Assembly: GCA_000433415.1 (NCBI GenBank)
Contig: FR890560.1
Location: forward strand, 7,826-36,343
Length of the DNA: 28,518 nt
DNA from: Clostridium sp. CAG:448
Lineage (GTDB): Bacteria > Bacillota > Clostridia > Oscillospirales > CAG-272
Reading direction: 5' to 3'
Part shown: positions 14,394 to 22,966 of the stretch, piece after piece
How the letters are laid out: the number at the start of each line of letters is the position of its first letter
Numbering within the stretch: the stretch's first letter is position 1
The notes under the pieces: generated by a model
Databases searched by the model: none
The model's input: only the letters and a program-made list of their open reading frames with translations
What the model was told of the DNA's origin: nothing
Position numbers and translations under genes: made by a program

Positions 14394-15599
14394 TTACTCG
14401 ATGATCTGGCTTACAACGCCCGAACCAACGGTTCTGCCACCCTCACGGATAGCGAAACGCAGACCCTGCTCGCAAGCGATGGGAGTAATCAGCTCAACGG
14501 TGATATCAACGTTATCACCGGGGCGGCACATCTCAACGCCCTCAGGCAATTGAATGGTACCGGTAACGTCGGTTGTTCTGAAGTAGAACTGCGGTCTGTA
14601 TCCTGCAAAGAAGGGCTTCTTACGACCGCCTTCCTTCTCGGTCAGAACGTAAACGTGACCAACGAACTTGGTGTGAGGATGAACAGAGCCCGGCTTTGCC
14701 AGAACCTGTCCTCTTTCGATGCCTTCCTTAGCAACACCACGGAGCAGAGCACCGATGTTGTCGCCTGCTTCAGCCTGCGGCAGGAGCTTGTGGAACATTT
14801 CGACACCGGTAACGGTGGTGGAAGTCTTCTCATCGGACAGACCGACGATTTCAACAACGTCACCAACCTTAACAGTACCTCTCTCAACACGACCGGTAGC
14901 AACAGTACCACGACCGGAGATGGAGAAGACGTCCTCGACAGGCATCAGGAAGGGCTTATCGGACTGACGCTCAGGAGTAGGAATATAAGAGTCAACAGCG
15001 TCCATCAGCTCATGGATGCACTTGTACTCAGGTGCATTGGGATCGGTGGAGGTGGACTCCAGAGCGTTACGGGCAGAACCGCGGATGATCGGAATATCAT
15101 CACCCGGGAAGTCATACTCGGACAGCAGCTCACGAACCTCCATCTCGACCAGGTCAAGCAGCTCTTCGTCGTCAACCAGGTCGGTCTTATTCAGGAACAC
15201 AACGATTGCCGGAACGCCAACCTGACGTGCAAGCAGAACGTGCTCACGGGTCTGCTGCAGAGGGCCATCGGTACCTGCAACAACCAAGATAGCGCCGTCC
15301 ATCTGAGCAGCACCAGTAATCATGTTCTTAACATAGTCAGCGTGACCGGGGCAGTCAACATGCGCATAGTGACGCTTCTCGGTTTCATACTCAACGTGTC
15401 TGGTGTTGATTGTGATACCTCTTGCCTTCTCTTCGGGAGCGTTATCGATCTGGTTGTAAGCCAGAAACTCGATGTTGGAGTTACCCAAAGAAAGAACCTT
15501 GGTGATAGCAGCGGTAAGAGTGGTCTTACCATGGTCAACGTGTCCAATGGTACCAATGTTTACATGGGGCTTTGTTCTTTCGAATGTTTGCTTAGCCAT
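14394..15599 (-). CDS. tuf: Elongation factor Tu
   Basis: A 401-residue EF-Tu that brings aminoacyl-tRNA to the ribosome. G1 GHVDHGKTTL is near residue 18, G3 DCPGHADYVKN and G4 NKTD follow, and domains 2-3 carry FRTTDVTGTIQLPEGVEM and the RFAIREGGRTVGSGVVSQII end. The usual NKCD of bacterial EF-Tu is NKTD here, a minor substitution. Start ATG 15599 with GGAGG upstream. It is the last gene of the str operon, 44 bp after fusA; no second tuf copy is in the window. Confidence 0.98.
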   Translation of the reverse strand: MAKQTFERTKPHVNIGTIGHVDHGKTTLTAAITKVLSLGNSNIEFLAYNQIDNAPEEKARGITINTRHVEYETEKRHYAHVDCPGHADYVKNMITGAAQMDGAILVVAGTDGPLQQTREHVLLARQVGVPAIVVFLNKTDLVDDEELLDLVEMEVRELLSEYDFPGDDIPIIRGSARNALESTSTDPNAPEYKCIHELMDAVDSYIPTPERQSDKPFLMPVEDVFSISGRGTVATGRVERGTVKVGDVVEIVGLSDEKTSTTVTGVEMFHKLLPQAEAGDNIGALLRGVAKEGIERGQVLAKPGSVHPHTKFVGHVYVLTEKEGGRKKPFFAGYRPQFYFRTTDVTGTIQLPEGVEMCRPGDNVDITVELITPIACEQGLRFAIREGGRTVGSGVVSQIIE

Positions 15600-15643
15600 T
15601 TTTCATGTCCTCCATAAAATATTTGAATTTTTCGTTTATCCTT

Positions 15644-17722
15644 TTACAGACCAGCTCGTGCGGAAATGATCTGATCCTGGATGGATTTCGGAACCACGGC
15701 AAAGTGGCTGGGTTCCATAGAATATACACCACGACCCTGCGTCTTGGAACGCATGTCGGTTGCATATCCGAACATTTCTGAAAGCGGCACAAATGCAACC
15801 ACTTCCTGTCCGCCACTGACCGCTTCCATCGACTGGATCTGTCCGCGGCGGCTGTTCATATCACCGATGATTTCACCCAGATAATCATCCGGCGTAATCA
15901 CGGTAACCTTCATGATCGGCTCGGTCAGAACCGGATCCGCAAGCTTCATCGCTTCCTTGAATGCCATAGAACCGGCAATCTTGAATGCAAGCTCGGAGGA
16001 GTCCACTTCGTGATAAGAACCGTCATACAACGTAACCTTTACGTCAACAACGTTGTAACCTGCGAGAACACCGCTCTGCATAGCGCCGCGGATTCCCTGG
16101 TCAACAGCGGGGATATACTCCTTCGGAATGGCACCGCCCTTGACGGCATCAATGAATTCGTATCCCTTACCCGGCTCGTTCGGCTCGATCGTAATCTTGA
16201 CGTGACCGTACTGACCGGAACCACCGGACTGACGCTTGTACTTGCACTCATGATCAACCTTCTTGCGAATGGTTTCCTTGTATGCAACCTGCGGCTTACC
16301 GATGTTTGCTTCCACCTTGAACTCGCGGAGCATTCTGTCCACGATAATCTCAAGGTGCAACTCGCCCATACCGGCGATAATGGTCTGACCGGTTTCTTCA
16401 TCCGTGTAGGTACGGAACGTCGGGTCTTCTTCTGCCAACTTGGACAGTGCAATGCCCATCTTTTCCTGACCTGCGCGGGTCTTCGGCTCAATCGCCTGAC
16501 GGATAACCGGTTCCGGGAATTCCATTTTCTCAAGGATAATGGGATTCTTTTCATCACAGAAAGTGTCTCCGGTTGTCGTTGCTTTGACACCGATTGCAGC
16601 GGCAATATCACCGCTGTAGCAGACATCAATATCTTTCCGTTCGTTGGCATGCATCTGCAGCAATCTTCCCAAACGCTCGCGTTTTCCTCTTGTGGAGTTA
16701 TAAACGACGTCGCCCGCGTTGATCGTACCCGAATAAACGCGGAAGTAGCAAAGCTTTCCGACAAACGGGTCGGTCATGATCTTGAATGCCAACGCAGAGA
16801 AAGGCTCTGTATCCGAAGCATCTCTTGTGATCTCCTCATCGGTATGAGGATCAATTCCCTTCACAGGCGGAATGTCCACCGGAGAAGGCATATAATCAAC
16901 GATTGCGTCCAAAAGTTTCTGAACGCCCTTATTACGGTAAGACGTACCGCACACCACAGGAACCAGCTTGTTGGCAATGGTTGCATTCCGGAGCGCTGCT
17001 TTGATTTCTTCCTGCGTGATTTCTTCCTCGTTGATGAATTTCTCCATCAGCGCGTCATCGACCTCGGCAGCAGCCTCAATCATAGCGGCACGGTATTCCT
17101 TCGCCTGCTCCAACATATCTTCCGGAATCGGTTCAACTCTCATGTCTTTGCCAAGGTCATCATAATAAACATCGGCTTCCATGGTAATCAAATCGATAAT
17201 GCCCCGGAATGTCATTTCCTTTCCGATCGGCAACTGAATCGGTACCGGATTTGCGTGGAGTCTTTCCTTCATCATGTCAATAACACGATAGAAGTTTGCG
17301 CCGGTAATGTCCATTTTATTGACATATGCCATTCTCGGCACATGATAACGGTCAGCCTGTCTCCACACGGTTTCCGACTGAGGCTCAACGCCTCCCTTTG
17401 CACAGAAAACAGTGACAGAGCCATCCAGCACACGCAGAGATCTTTCAACCTCAACGGTAAAGTCAACGTGTCCGGGAGTATCAATGATATTGATACGGTT
17501 GTTCTTCCAGAAACATGTGGTGGCAGCAGAAGTAATGGTGATACCTCTCTCCTGCTCTTCCGCCATCCAGTCCATGGTTGCAGACCCTTCGTGCGTTTCC
17601 CCTATTTTGTGCACCTTTCCGGTATAAAACAGAATTCTTTCGGTGGTAGTGGTTTTTCCGGCATCGATGTGTGCCATGATGCCGATATTGCGCGTACGCT
17701 CAAGTGAATATTCCCTTGGCAT
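15644..17722 (-). CDS. fusA: Elongation factor G
   Basis: A 692-residue translocase GTPase, of standard length. It has G1 AHIDAGKTTTTERIL, the switch region ERGITITSAATT, G3 DTPGHVDFTVEVERSLRVLD and G4 NKMDITGANF. Domains III-V follow, including LSKLAEEDPTF, GMGELHLEII and the C-terminal LSEMFGYATDMRSKTQGRG. Start ATG 17722 with AAGGAG about 12 bases upstream. It lies 27 bp after rpsG in the str operon. Confidence 0.98.
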   Translation of the reverse strand: MPREYSLERTRNIGIMAHIDAGKTTTTERILFYTGKVHKIGETHEGSATMDWMAEEQERGITITSAATTCFWKNNRINIIDTPGHVDFTVEVERSLRVLDGSVTVFCAKGGVEPQSETVWRQADRYHVPRMAYVNKMDITGANFYRVIDMMKERLHANPVPIQLPIGKEMTFRGIIDLITMEADVYYDDLGKDMRVEPIPEDMLEQAKEYRAAMIEAAAEVDDALMEKFINEEEITQEEIKAALRNATIANKLVPVVCGTSYRNKGVQKLLDAIVDYMPSPVDIPPVKGIDPHTDEEITRDASDTEPFSALAFKIMTDPFVGKLCYFRVYSGTINAGDVVYNSTRGKRERLGRLLQMHANERKDIDVCYSGDIAAAIGVKATTTGDTFCDEKNPIILEKMEFPEPVIRQAIEPKTRAGQEKMGIALSKLAEEDPTFRTYTDEETGQTIIAGMGELHLEIIVDRMLREFKVEANIGKPQVAYKETIRKKVDHECKYKRQSGGSGQYGHVKITIEPNEPGKGYEFIDAVKGGAIPKEYIPAVDQGIRGAMQSGVLAGYNVVDVKVTLYDGSYHEVDSSELAFKIAGSMAFKEAMKLADPVLTEPIMKVTVITPDDYLGEIIGDMNSRRGQIQSMEAVSGGQEVVAFVPLSEMFGYATDMRSKTQGRGVYSMEPSHFAVVPKSIQDQIISARAGL

Positions 17723-17749
17723 ATTTCTTTCGGTCTCCTTGCCAGTGTA

Positions 17750-18220
17750 TTAGTATCTGTAATGTGCAAACGCCTTGTTGGCTTCTGCCATTCTGTGCGT
17801 CTCTTCTTTTTTCTTGAATGCGGCACCGGCACTGTTCTTGGCGTCCATAATCTCGCCTGCCAGTTTCTCCGCCATGGTGCGTTCACTGCGCTTTCTCGCG
17901 TAGCCAATCAGCCATCTGAGCGCCAGTGTCTGCTGACGGTCCGCTCTTACTTCCATCGGAACCTGGTAAGTGGATCCGCCCACACGGCGTGCTTTTACTT
18001 CCAGTTCCGGTTTCAGATTGTCCAGCGCTGCCACAAAGACCTCCTGGGGATTCTGACCCAGCTTTGCTTCAATGATACCAAAAGCATCATATACGATCTT
18101 CTGCGCAACACCCTTCTTGCCGTCATACATCACGTTGTTGACAAGCTTTGTAACCAGCTTGGAATTGTACAACGGATCCGGCAATACATCTCTTTTGGAT
18201 ATACGACCTCTTCTCGGCAC
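17750..18220 (-). CDS. rpsG: 30S ribosomal protein S7
   Basis: A 156-residue S7, the primary binder of the 16S rRNA 3' major domain. It starts PRRGRISKRDVLPDPLYNS and has the conserved KLVNNVMYDGKKGVAQKI and VGGSTYQVPMEVR. The start is a GTG at 18220 with GAAGGAGG about nine bases upstream; no ATG fits. It follows rpsL after an unusually long 155-bp gap. Confidence 0.98.
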   Translation of the reverse strand: MPRRGRISKRDVLPDPLYNSKLVTKLVNNVMYDGKKGVAQKIVYDAFGIIEAKLGQNPQEVFVAALDNLKPELEVKARRVGGSTYQVPMEVRADRQQTLALRWLIGYARKRSERTMAEKLAGEIMDAKNSAGAAFKKKEETHRMAEANKAFAHYRY

Positions 18221-18375
18221 TTTAACTTCCCTCCTTCATTAATAGTAAAAATGAAATCACAGGTACTCAAAAGCAATCCTTTTGTTTGCGCTCGCCAGAG
18301 TTTCTATAAACACTAAATTTACAGTCAGACATCGGACGGTGCCAAAGTTGCTTTTTACCTTCTGTTCGGTCCCGA
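18221..18375 (-). other. rpsL-rpsG intercistronic spacer
   Basis: 155 bp with no reading frame of interest and no convincing promoter or terminator. It holds a perfect 6-bp hairpin CAAAAG-gattg-CTTTTG about 30 bp before the rpsG Shine-Dalgarno. In E. coli the rpsL-rpsG spacer is where S7 represses translation. Whether this spacer has a similar role is only a suggestion. Confidence 0.5.
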
Positions 18376-18795
18376 TTACTTCTTCTTCTTCGGGATCTTT
18401 GCGCCGTATTTGGAACGGCTCTGGTTACGGTTTGCAACGCCTTGTGCATCAAGGGTACCGCGGATAATGTGGTAACGGACACCGGGCAGGTCTCTGACTC
18501 TTCCGCCTCTGATAAGGACGACCGAGTGTTCCTGCAGGTTATGACCGATACCGGGAATATACACGGTTGCTTCCAAGCCGTTGGTCAGTCTGACTCTCGC
18601 GATCTTACGGAGCGCAGAGTTCGGCTTCTTCGGGCTTGTAGTGGAAACCTTCGTGCATACGCCTCTCTTCTGCGGAGAGGGCTGATCGGTTGCAGCGTTG
18701 GAAAGAGAGTTAAAGCCCTTCTGGAGCACAGGCGCCTTGGACTTATACACCTTTTCGCTACGACCCTGTCTGACAAGCTGGTTAAAGGTTGGCAT
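18376..18795 (-). CDS. rpsL: 30S ribosomal protein S12
   Basis: A 139-residue S12 of the decoding centre. It starts PTFNQLVRQGRSEKVYKSK and contains TSPKKPNSALRKIARVRL and the loop GRVRDLPGVRYHIIRG that surrounds the methylthiolated Asp. The Lys in PKKPNS is intact, the streptomycin-sensitive form. Start ATG 18795 with AAGGAGG upstream. It is the first gene of the str operon, with its own consensus promoter and a 5' hairpin leader. Confidence 0.98.
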   Translation of the reverse strand: MPTFNQLVRQGRSEKVYKSKAPVLQKGFNSLSNAATDQPSPQKRGVCTKVSTTSPKKPNSALRKIARVRLTNGLEATVYIPGIGHNLQEHSVVLIRGGRVRDLPGVRYHIIRGTLDAQGVANRNQSRSKYGAKIPKKKK

Positions 18796-18865
18796 TCTTT
18801 TTTCCTCCTTCTTCTGAATTTAATGTTTATACAGAACGCGTCTATCCATCACGCGGAACTGCCCC

Positions 18866-18908
18866 AAAATGTCTCGCAGGCGCAAAATCACCCCACCCGC
18901 GACATTTT
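18866..18908 (-). promoter_or_regulatory. 5'-terminal leader hairpin of the str operon mRNA
   Basis: AAAATGTC (18901-18908) pairs with GACATTTT (18866-18873), and GCGGGT (18895-18900) pairs with GCCTGC (18876-18881), with two bulged bases and a 13-nt loop. The predicted transcription start is about 18909, so the hairpin occupies nucleotides +1/+2 to about +44. It leaves about 70 nt single-stranded before rpsL. A 5' stabiliser or autogenous control site is plausible. Confidence 0.7.
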
Positions 18909-18915
18909 ACAGTTA

Positions 18916-18944
18916 ATTATAGCACCGACTTGTCTTTTTGTCAA
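18916..18944 (-). promoter_or_regulatory. Consensus promoter of the rpsL-rpsG-fusA-tuf operon
   Basis: Minus-strand TTGACA (18939-18944), 17 bp, TGC then TATAAT (18916-18921): perfect -35 and -10 plus extended -10. It lies in the 310-bp gap after rpoC, which otherwise holds only the leader hairpin and the rpoC-distal hairpin. Confidence 0.95.
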
Positions 18945-19019
18945 GGTGCAAAATTTTAGACCGAAAATTTCTCTGTTTTGCACAAATATGGTTGCCTTGT
19001 TTTTTTCATATTATACAGT

Positions 19020-19045
19020 AATCCCCACCGTTTCCGGTGGAGATT
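19020..19045 (-). terminator. GNRA-capped hairpin after rpoC without a T-tract
   Basis: AATCTCCACCG pairs with CGGTGGGGATT (11 pairs, one G-U) around a GAAA tetraloop, 60 bp past rpoC on the minus strand. It is followed by ACTGTATAATATG rather than T residues. Probably the end or a processing/stability element of the rpoBC mRNA. The TATAAT beyond it has no -35 and is not called a promoter. Confidence 0.6.
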
Positions 19046-19105
19046 CTGTGTATGGTCCAAGGATATTATGCAAGTACAGCGATGGCTCGGTCAAAGACGT
19101 GCGAA

Positions 19106-22100
19106 TCACTCATCCCCGTATTCGCTCTCTTCGTCCTCCAACGGATTGCCCTCCTCATAGAGGATTTCTTCTTCGTCCGCTTCTTCATGTTCCCAACTGT
19201 CTGCGGACGCATCGTTCCAGCTCTCATGGTTGCCATCGTGATCCTCCGTAAGGAACTCTTCTTCCTCAGAAATCGGGTGCAGCGGTTTAACATCTACCCC
19301 GTGGTAGCAGGACATACCGGTTCCGGCAGGAATCAGCTTACCGATAATGACGTTCTCCTTCAAACCGATCAGATGGTCAACCTTACCTCTGATCGCAGCC
19401 TCCGTCAGAACCTTGGTGGTTTCCTGGAAGGACGCTGCCGACAGGAAGGACTCGGTCGCCAGGGATGCCTTGGTGATACCCAGCAGAACCGGTGCTCCAA
19501 CCGCATAATGGAGTCCTTCTTCTCCCGCCGCGATGCGGGCATGGACAAGGTCATTTTCAGTTTCAAAATCATTGATGTCCACCAGCGAGCCGAGCAACAG
19601 ATTGGTATCTCCGATCTCGTCCACCCGGATCTTTCTGGTCATCTGACGCGCAATGATCTCAATATGCTTGTCGTTGACATTTACCGACTGTGAACGGTAA
19701 ACGCGCTGAATTTCCTTGATAATATACTCATAAACGGCATCCAAACCAAGGATTTTCATGATACTTGCGGGTGCTTTACTACCCTCGGTAATGGACTGTC
19801 CCTTTTCCAAATGGTCACCGTCTTCCACTGCCAGACGAACCCCGTAAGGCACCTGATATTTCACAAAGTCGCCCGTTTCGTCCACGTGAATGGAAACATC
19901 GTTCATACCCGGAATATCGGACGGTTTGATATGCACAACGCCGGCATACTCCGTCATAATTGCAGCCTTCTTGGGCTGTCTTGCCTCAAACAGCTCTTCG
20001 ACACGGGGAAGACCCTGTGTAATATCGCTTCCTGCCACACCGCCGGAGTGGAACGTTCTCATCGTCAGCTGCGTACCGGGTTCACCGATGGACTGTGCGG
20101 CAATGATACCGACCGCCTCACCGATATTGACCGGCTTGCCGGATGCAAGGTCCGCGCCGTAGCAATGTGCGCAGATACCGTATTTGGAATGGCACTGAAT
20201 GACTGTACGGATATAAACCTTCTTGATTCCTGCCGCGACAATTCTGTCTGCCTGTTCCTCGCTGATCATTTCGTCGTCACCGACAATAACCTCACCGGTT
20301 GCGGGATCCACGACCTCGCCGATTGTATATCTGCCCACGATACGGTCAACCAACGGCTCCAGTACATTCTTGTCTTTCTCGTCGATAATTTCGTTGACCC
20401 ATGCACCCTTTGTGGTATCACACTTTTCCTCACGGACAATCACTTCCTGCGAAACATCCACCAAACGTCTGGTCAGGTAACCGGAGTCCGCGGTACGAAG
20501 TGCGGTATCGGACAGGGACTTACGCGACGCACGCGCTCCCATGAAGTACTCCATGATATTCATACCTTCACGGAAGTTGGATTTGATCGGCAATTCCATT
20601 GTCTTACCGTTGGTTGCAAACATGGATCCGCGCATACCGGCAAGCTGCCGCATCTGTGTCATGGAACCACGCGCACCGGAGTCCGCCATGATCTTGATCG
20701 GGTTGAACTGTGAGAAGCTGTCCTGCAGGGCAGTTGTAACATCCTCGGTTGTCTGCTTCCAGATCTTGATAACACTCTGGTAACGCTCTTCTTCCGACAA
20801 CTCACCACGCAAAAAGTGCTTGGTGATTGCATCTACCTTATGCTGACCTTCTGCGATCAACTGCGGCTTTTCCTTCGGGATGGTCATATCGTACACCGAA
20901 ATCGAGAAGGATGCGCGGGTAGAATATTTGTAACCCATTGCCTTGATCTCGTCAAGCATGTTGGCGCAGACGGCAGCGCCGTGCTTCTTGATGCAGTAGT
21001 TAATAATCTGACCGAGCTGCTTCTTTTTGATCACGAATTCGATCTCAAGCGCAAAATCATTCTCCGGCTTGCTTCTGTCCACAAAGCCCAGATCCTGCGG
21101 AATCGGACGGTTAAAGATCAGACGGCCCAGGGTTGTGACAATGACTGCCTCCCGTTTGACGCCATCGAAATCCTTTTCTACACGCACCTTGATACGGGAA
21201 TGCAGACCGATCTGATGATTGACATATGCCATAACCGCCTCATCAAAATTGCGGTACATCCGGTATTTGTAAATCACCTCGCCCTTCTCGTCAAGAAGGG
21301 GCTGACCGTTCTCGTCCAGATACGGCTCCCTGTCGCCGGGTTCTCCCGCCTTCTCCATCGTCAGGTAGTAAGAACCGAGGATCATATCCTGCGTCGGAAT
21401 TGCAACCGCACGGCCGTCGACCGGTTTCAAGAGGTTGTTTGCCGACAGCATCAGGAAACGCGCCTCTGCCTGAGCTTCCGCAGAAAGCGGTACGTGTACC
21501 GGCATCTGGTCGCCGTCAAAGTCCGCATTGAATGCGGTACAGACCAACGGGTGCAGTTTGATCGCGCGTCCTTCCACCAGAACAGGCTCAAATGCCTGAA
21601 TGGAGAGTCGGTGCAGAGTCGGTGCACGGTTCAAAAGAACCGGGTGACCCTTAATGACATTTTCCAGTGCATCCCAGACCTCGGGATAAACACGTTCAAT
21701 CTTCTTCTGTGCGTCCTTGACATTGATCGCCTTGCCCATCTCGACAAGTCGCTTGACCACAAACGGTTTGAACAGTTCCAAAGCCATTTCACGCGGCAGA
21801 CCGCACTGATAAATCTTCAGGCTGGGTCCGACCACGATAACGGAACGTCCGGAATAGTCCACGCGCTTACCGAGCAGGTTCTGACGGAAACGTCCCTGCT
21901 TACCGCGCAGCATTTCGGACAGGGATTTCAGCGGACGGTTGGAAGGACCGGTCACCGGCTTTCCGCGGCGCCCGTTGTCGATCAGGGCGTCCACCGCCTC
22001 CTGCAGCATTCTCTTTTCGTTCCGGATCACAATTTCAGGCGTCCGGATTTCCATCAGCTTCTTCAGACGGTTGTTTCTGCTGATCACACGGCGATACAGT

Positions 22101-22867
22101 TCGTTCAAATCGGACGAAGCAAATCTGCCGCCGTCCAGCTGTACCATCGGGCGGATATCCGGCGGAATGACCGGAATCACGTCCAGAATCATCCACTCAA
22201 GCTTGTTTCCGGATTTACGGAACGCCTCAATAACCTCCAAGCGCTTGATAATCCGGGTCTTCTTCTGACCGGTTGCGTTTTTCAGATCATTTTTCAGCTG
22301 TTCCGCCAGCTCCTCAACGTCGATCGCCGCAAGGAGTTCCTTAATGGCTTCAGCGCCCATGCCGACGCGGAAATCCTTTCCGTACATTTCACGGTAATCG
22401 GCGTACTGCTTTTCTCCAAGCACCGTGCCCTTCGGAATGGGCGTGGTACCCGGATCCAGCACAATATTTTCCGCAAAGTAGAGCACCTGCTCCAGCTGTT
22501 TCGGAGAAATATCAAGCACCAGTGCCATGCGGGACGGGATCGCTTTGAAATACCAGATATGGGAGACCGGAGAGGCAAGTTCAATCCGTCCCATTCTCTC
22601 GCGGCGCACCTTTTTGGTAGTGACATCAACACCACACTTTTCGCAACGGATCACCTCTTTGCTGTGCGAATTCTTGTACTTTCCGCACATGCAGGCGCCG
22701 TCCTTGGTCGGCCCGAAAATCCGTTCGCAGAAAAGACCGCCGACCTCGGCCTTCAGGGTTCTGTAGTTAATGGTTTCCGGCTTATTGACCTCGCCGTAAG
22801 ACCATTCTCGTATCATTTCCGGAGATGCCAGACCGATTTTAATTGAAGAAAATTCAGTATGCTCCAC
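19106..22867 (-). CDS. rpoC: RNA polymerase subunit beta-prime
   Basis: A 1253-residue beta' subunit. The N-terminal zinc finger is CMCGKYKN..CEKCGVD. The catalytic Mg2+-binding loop NADFDGDQM is at residues 447-455. The second zinc site is CHSKYGICAHCYG, and trigger-loop/bridge elements are present (GARGSMTQMRQLAGMRG). The C-terminus ends in an acidic tail of about 50 residues (EEADEEEILYEEGNPLEDEE). The start is a GTG at 22867: GAGGAG lies seven bases upstream, and it gives EHTEFSSIKIGLASPE, aligning with other RpoC starts. The ATG ten codons earlier has no good ribosome site. It lies 99 bp after rpoB. Confidence 0.97.
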   Translation of the reverse strand: MEHTEFSSIKIGLASPEMIREWSYGEVNKPETINYRTLKAEVGGLFCERIFGPTKDGACMCGKYKNSHSKEVIRCEKCGVDVTTKKVRRERMGRIELASPVSHIWYFKAIPSRMALVLDISPKQLEQVLYFAENIVLDPGTTPIPKGTVLGEKQYADYREMYGKDFRVGMGAEAIKELLAAIDVEELAEQLKNDLKNATGQKKTRIIKRLEVIEAFRKSGNKLEWMILDVIPVIPPDIRPMVQLDGGRFASSDLNELYRRVISRNNRLKKLMEIRTPEIVIRNEKRMLQEAVDALIDNGRRGKPVTGPSNRPLKSLSEMLRGKQGRFRQNLLGKRVDYSGRSVIVVGPSLKIYQCGLPREMALELFKPFVVKRLVEMGKAINVKDAQKKIERVYPEVWDALENVIKGHPVLLNRAPTLHRLSIQAFEPVLVEGRAIKLHPLVCTAFNADFDGDQMPVHVPLSAEAQAEARFLMLSANNLLKPVDGRAVAIPTQDMILGSYYLTMEKAGEPGDREPYLDENGQPLLDEKGEVIYKYRMYRNFDEAVMAYVNHQIGLHSRIKVRVEKDFDGVKREAVIVTTLGRLIFNRPIPQDLGFVDRSKPENDFALEIEFVIKKKQLGQIINYCIKKHGAAVCANMLDEIKAMGYKYSTRASFSISVYDMTIPKEKPQLIAEGQHKVDAITKHFLRGELSEEERYQSVIKIWKQTTEDVTTALQDSFSQFNPIKIMADSGARGSMTQMRQLAGMRGSMFATNGKTMELPIKSNFREGMNIMEYFMGARASRKSLSDTALRTADSGYLTRRLVDVSQEVIVREEKCDTTKGAWVNEIIDEKDKNVLEPLVDRIVGRYTIGEVVDPATGEVIVGDDEMISEEQADRIVAAGIKKVYIRTVIQCHSKYGICAHCYGADLASGKPVNIGEAVGIIAAQSIGEPGTQLTMRTFHSGGVAGSDITQGLPRVEELFEARQPKKAAIMTEYAGVVHIKPSDIPGMNDVSIHVDETGDFVKYQVPYGVRLAVEDGDHLEKGQSITEGSKAPASIMKILGLDAVYEYIIKEIQRVYRSQSVNVNDKHIEIIARQMTRKIRVDEIGDTNLLLGSLVDINDFETENDLVHARIAAGEEGLHYAVGAPVLLGITKASLATESFLSAASFQETTKVLTEAAIRGKVDHLIGLKENVIIGKLIPAGTGMSCYHGVDVKPLHPISEEEEFLTEDHDGNHESWNDASADSWEHEEADEEEILYEEGNPLEDEESEYGDE

Positions 22868-22910
22868 AGCGTTTCTCCTCACTATATTATCTATCATTCG
22901 TTAAATATCC

Positions 22911-22928
22911 TGCCGGTATTTACCGGCA
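22911..22928 (-). other. rpoB-rpoC intergenic hairpin
   Basis: TGCCGGTA-TT-TACCGGCA, a perfect 8-bp stem with a nominal 2-nt loop, 43 bp before the rpoC start and 38 bp after the rpoB stop. No T-tract follows. It could be an mRNA processing or stability element. Confidence 0.6.
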
Positions 22929-22966
22929 TCGGTTCACGTCCGACGGCACAACCGCCGGGAGCGCCA

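Noticed and set aside
14349..15617. 422-codon plus-strand frame opposite tuf
   Set aside because: Antisense to EF-Tu. The frame is open because of strong codon bias in tuf, and the peptide is a low-information Asn/Thr/Leu-rich string.
16010..17707. 565-codon plus-strand frame opposite fusA
   Set aside because: Shadow of EF-G for the same reasons; no independent signals.
19005..19020. TATAAT after the rpoC-distal hairpin as a second str operon promoter
   Set aside because: No -35 at 16-18 bp; a far better promoter lies at 18916-18944.
20816..22846. 676-codon plus-strand frame opposite rpoC
   Set aside because: Shadow of rpoC; no domain or start signals.
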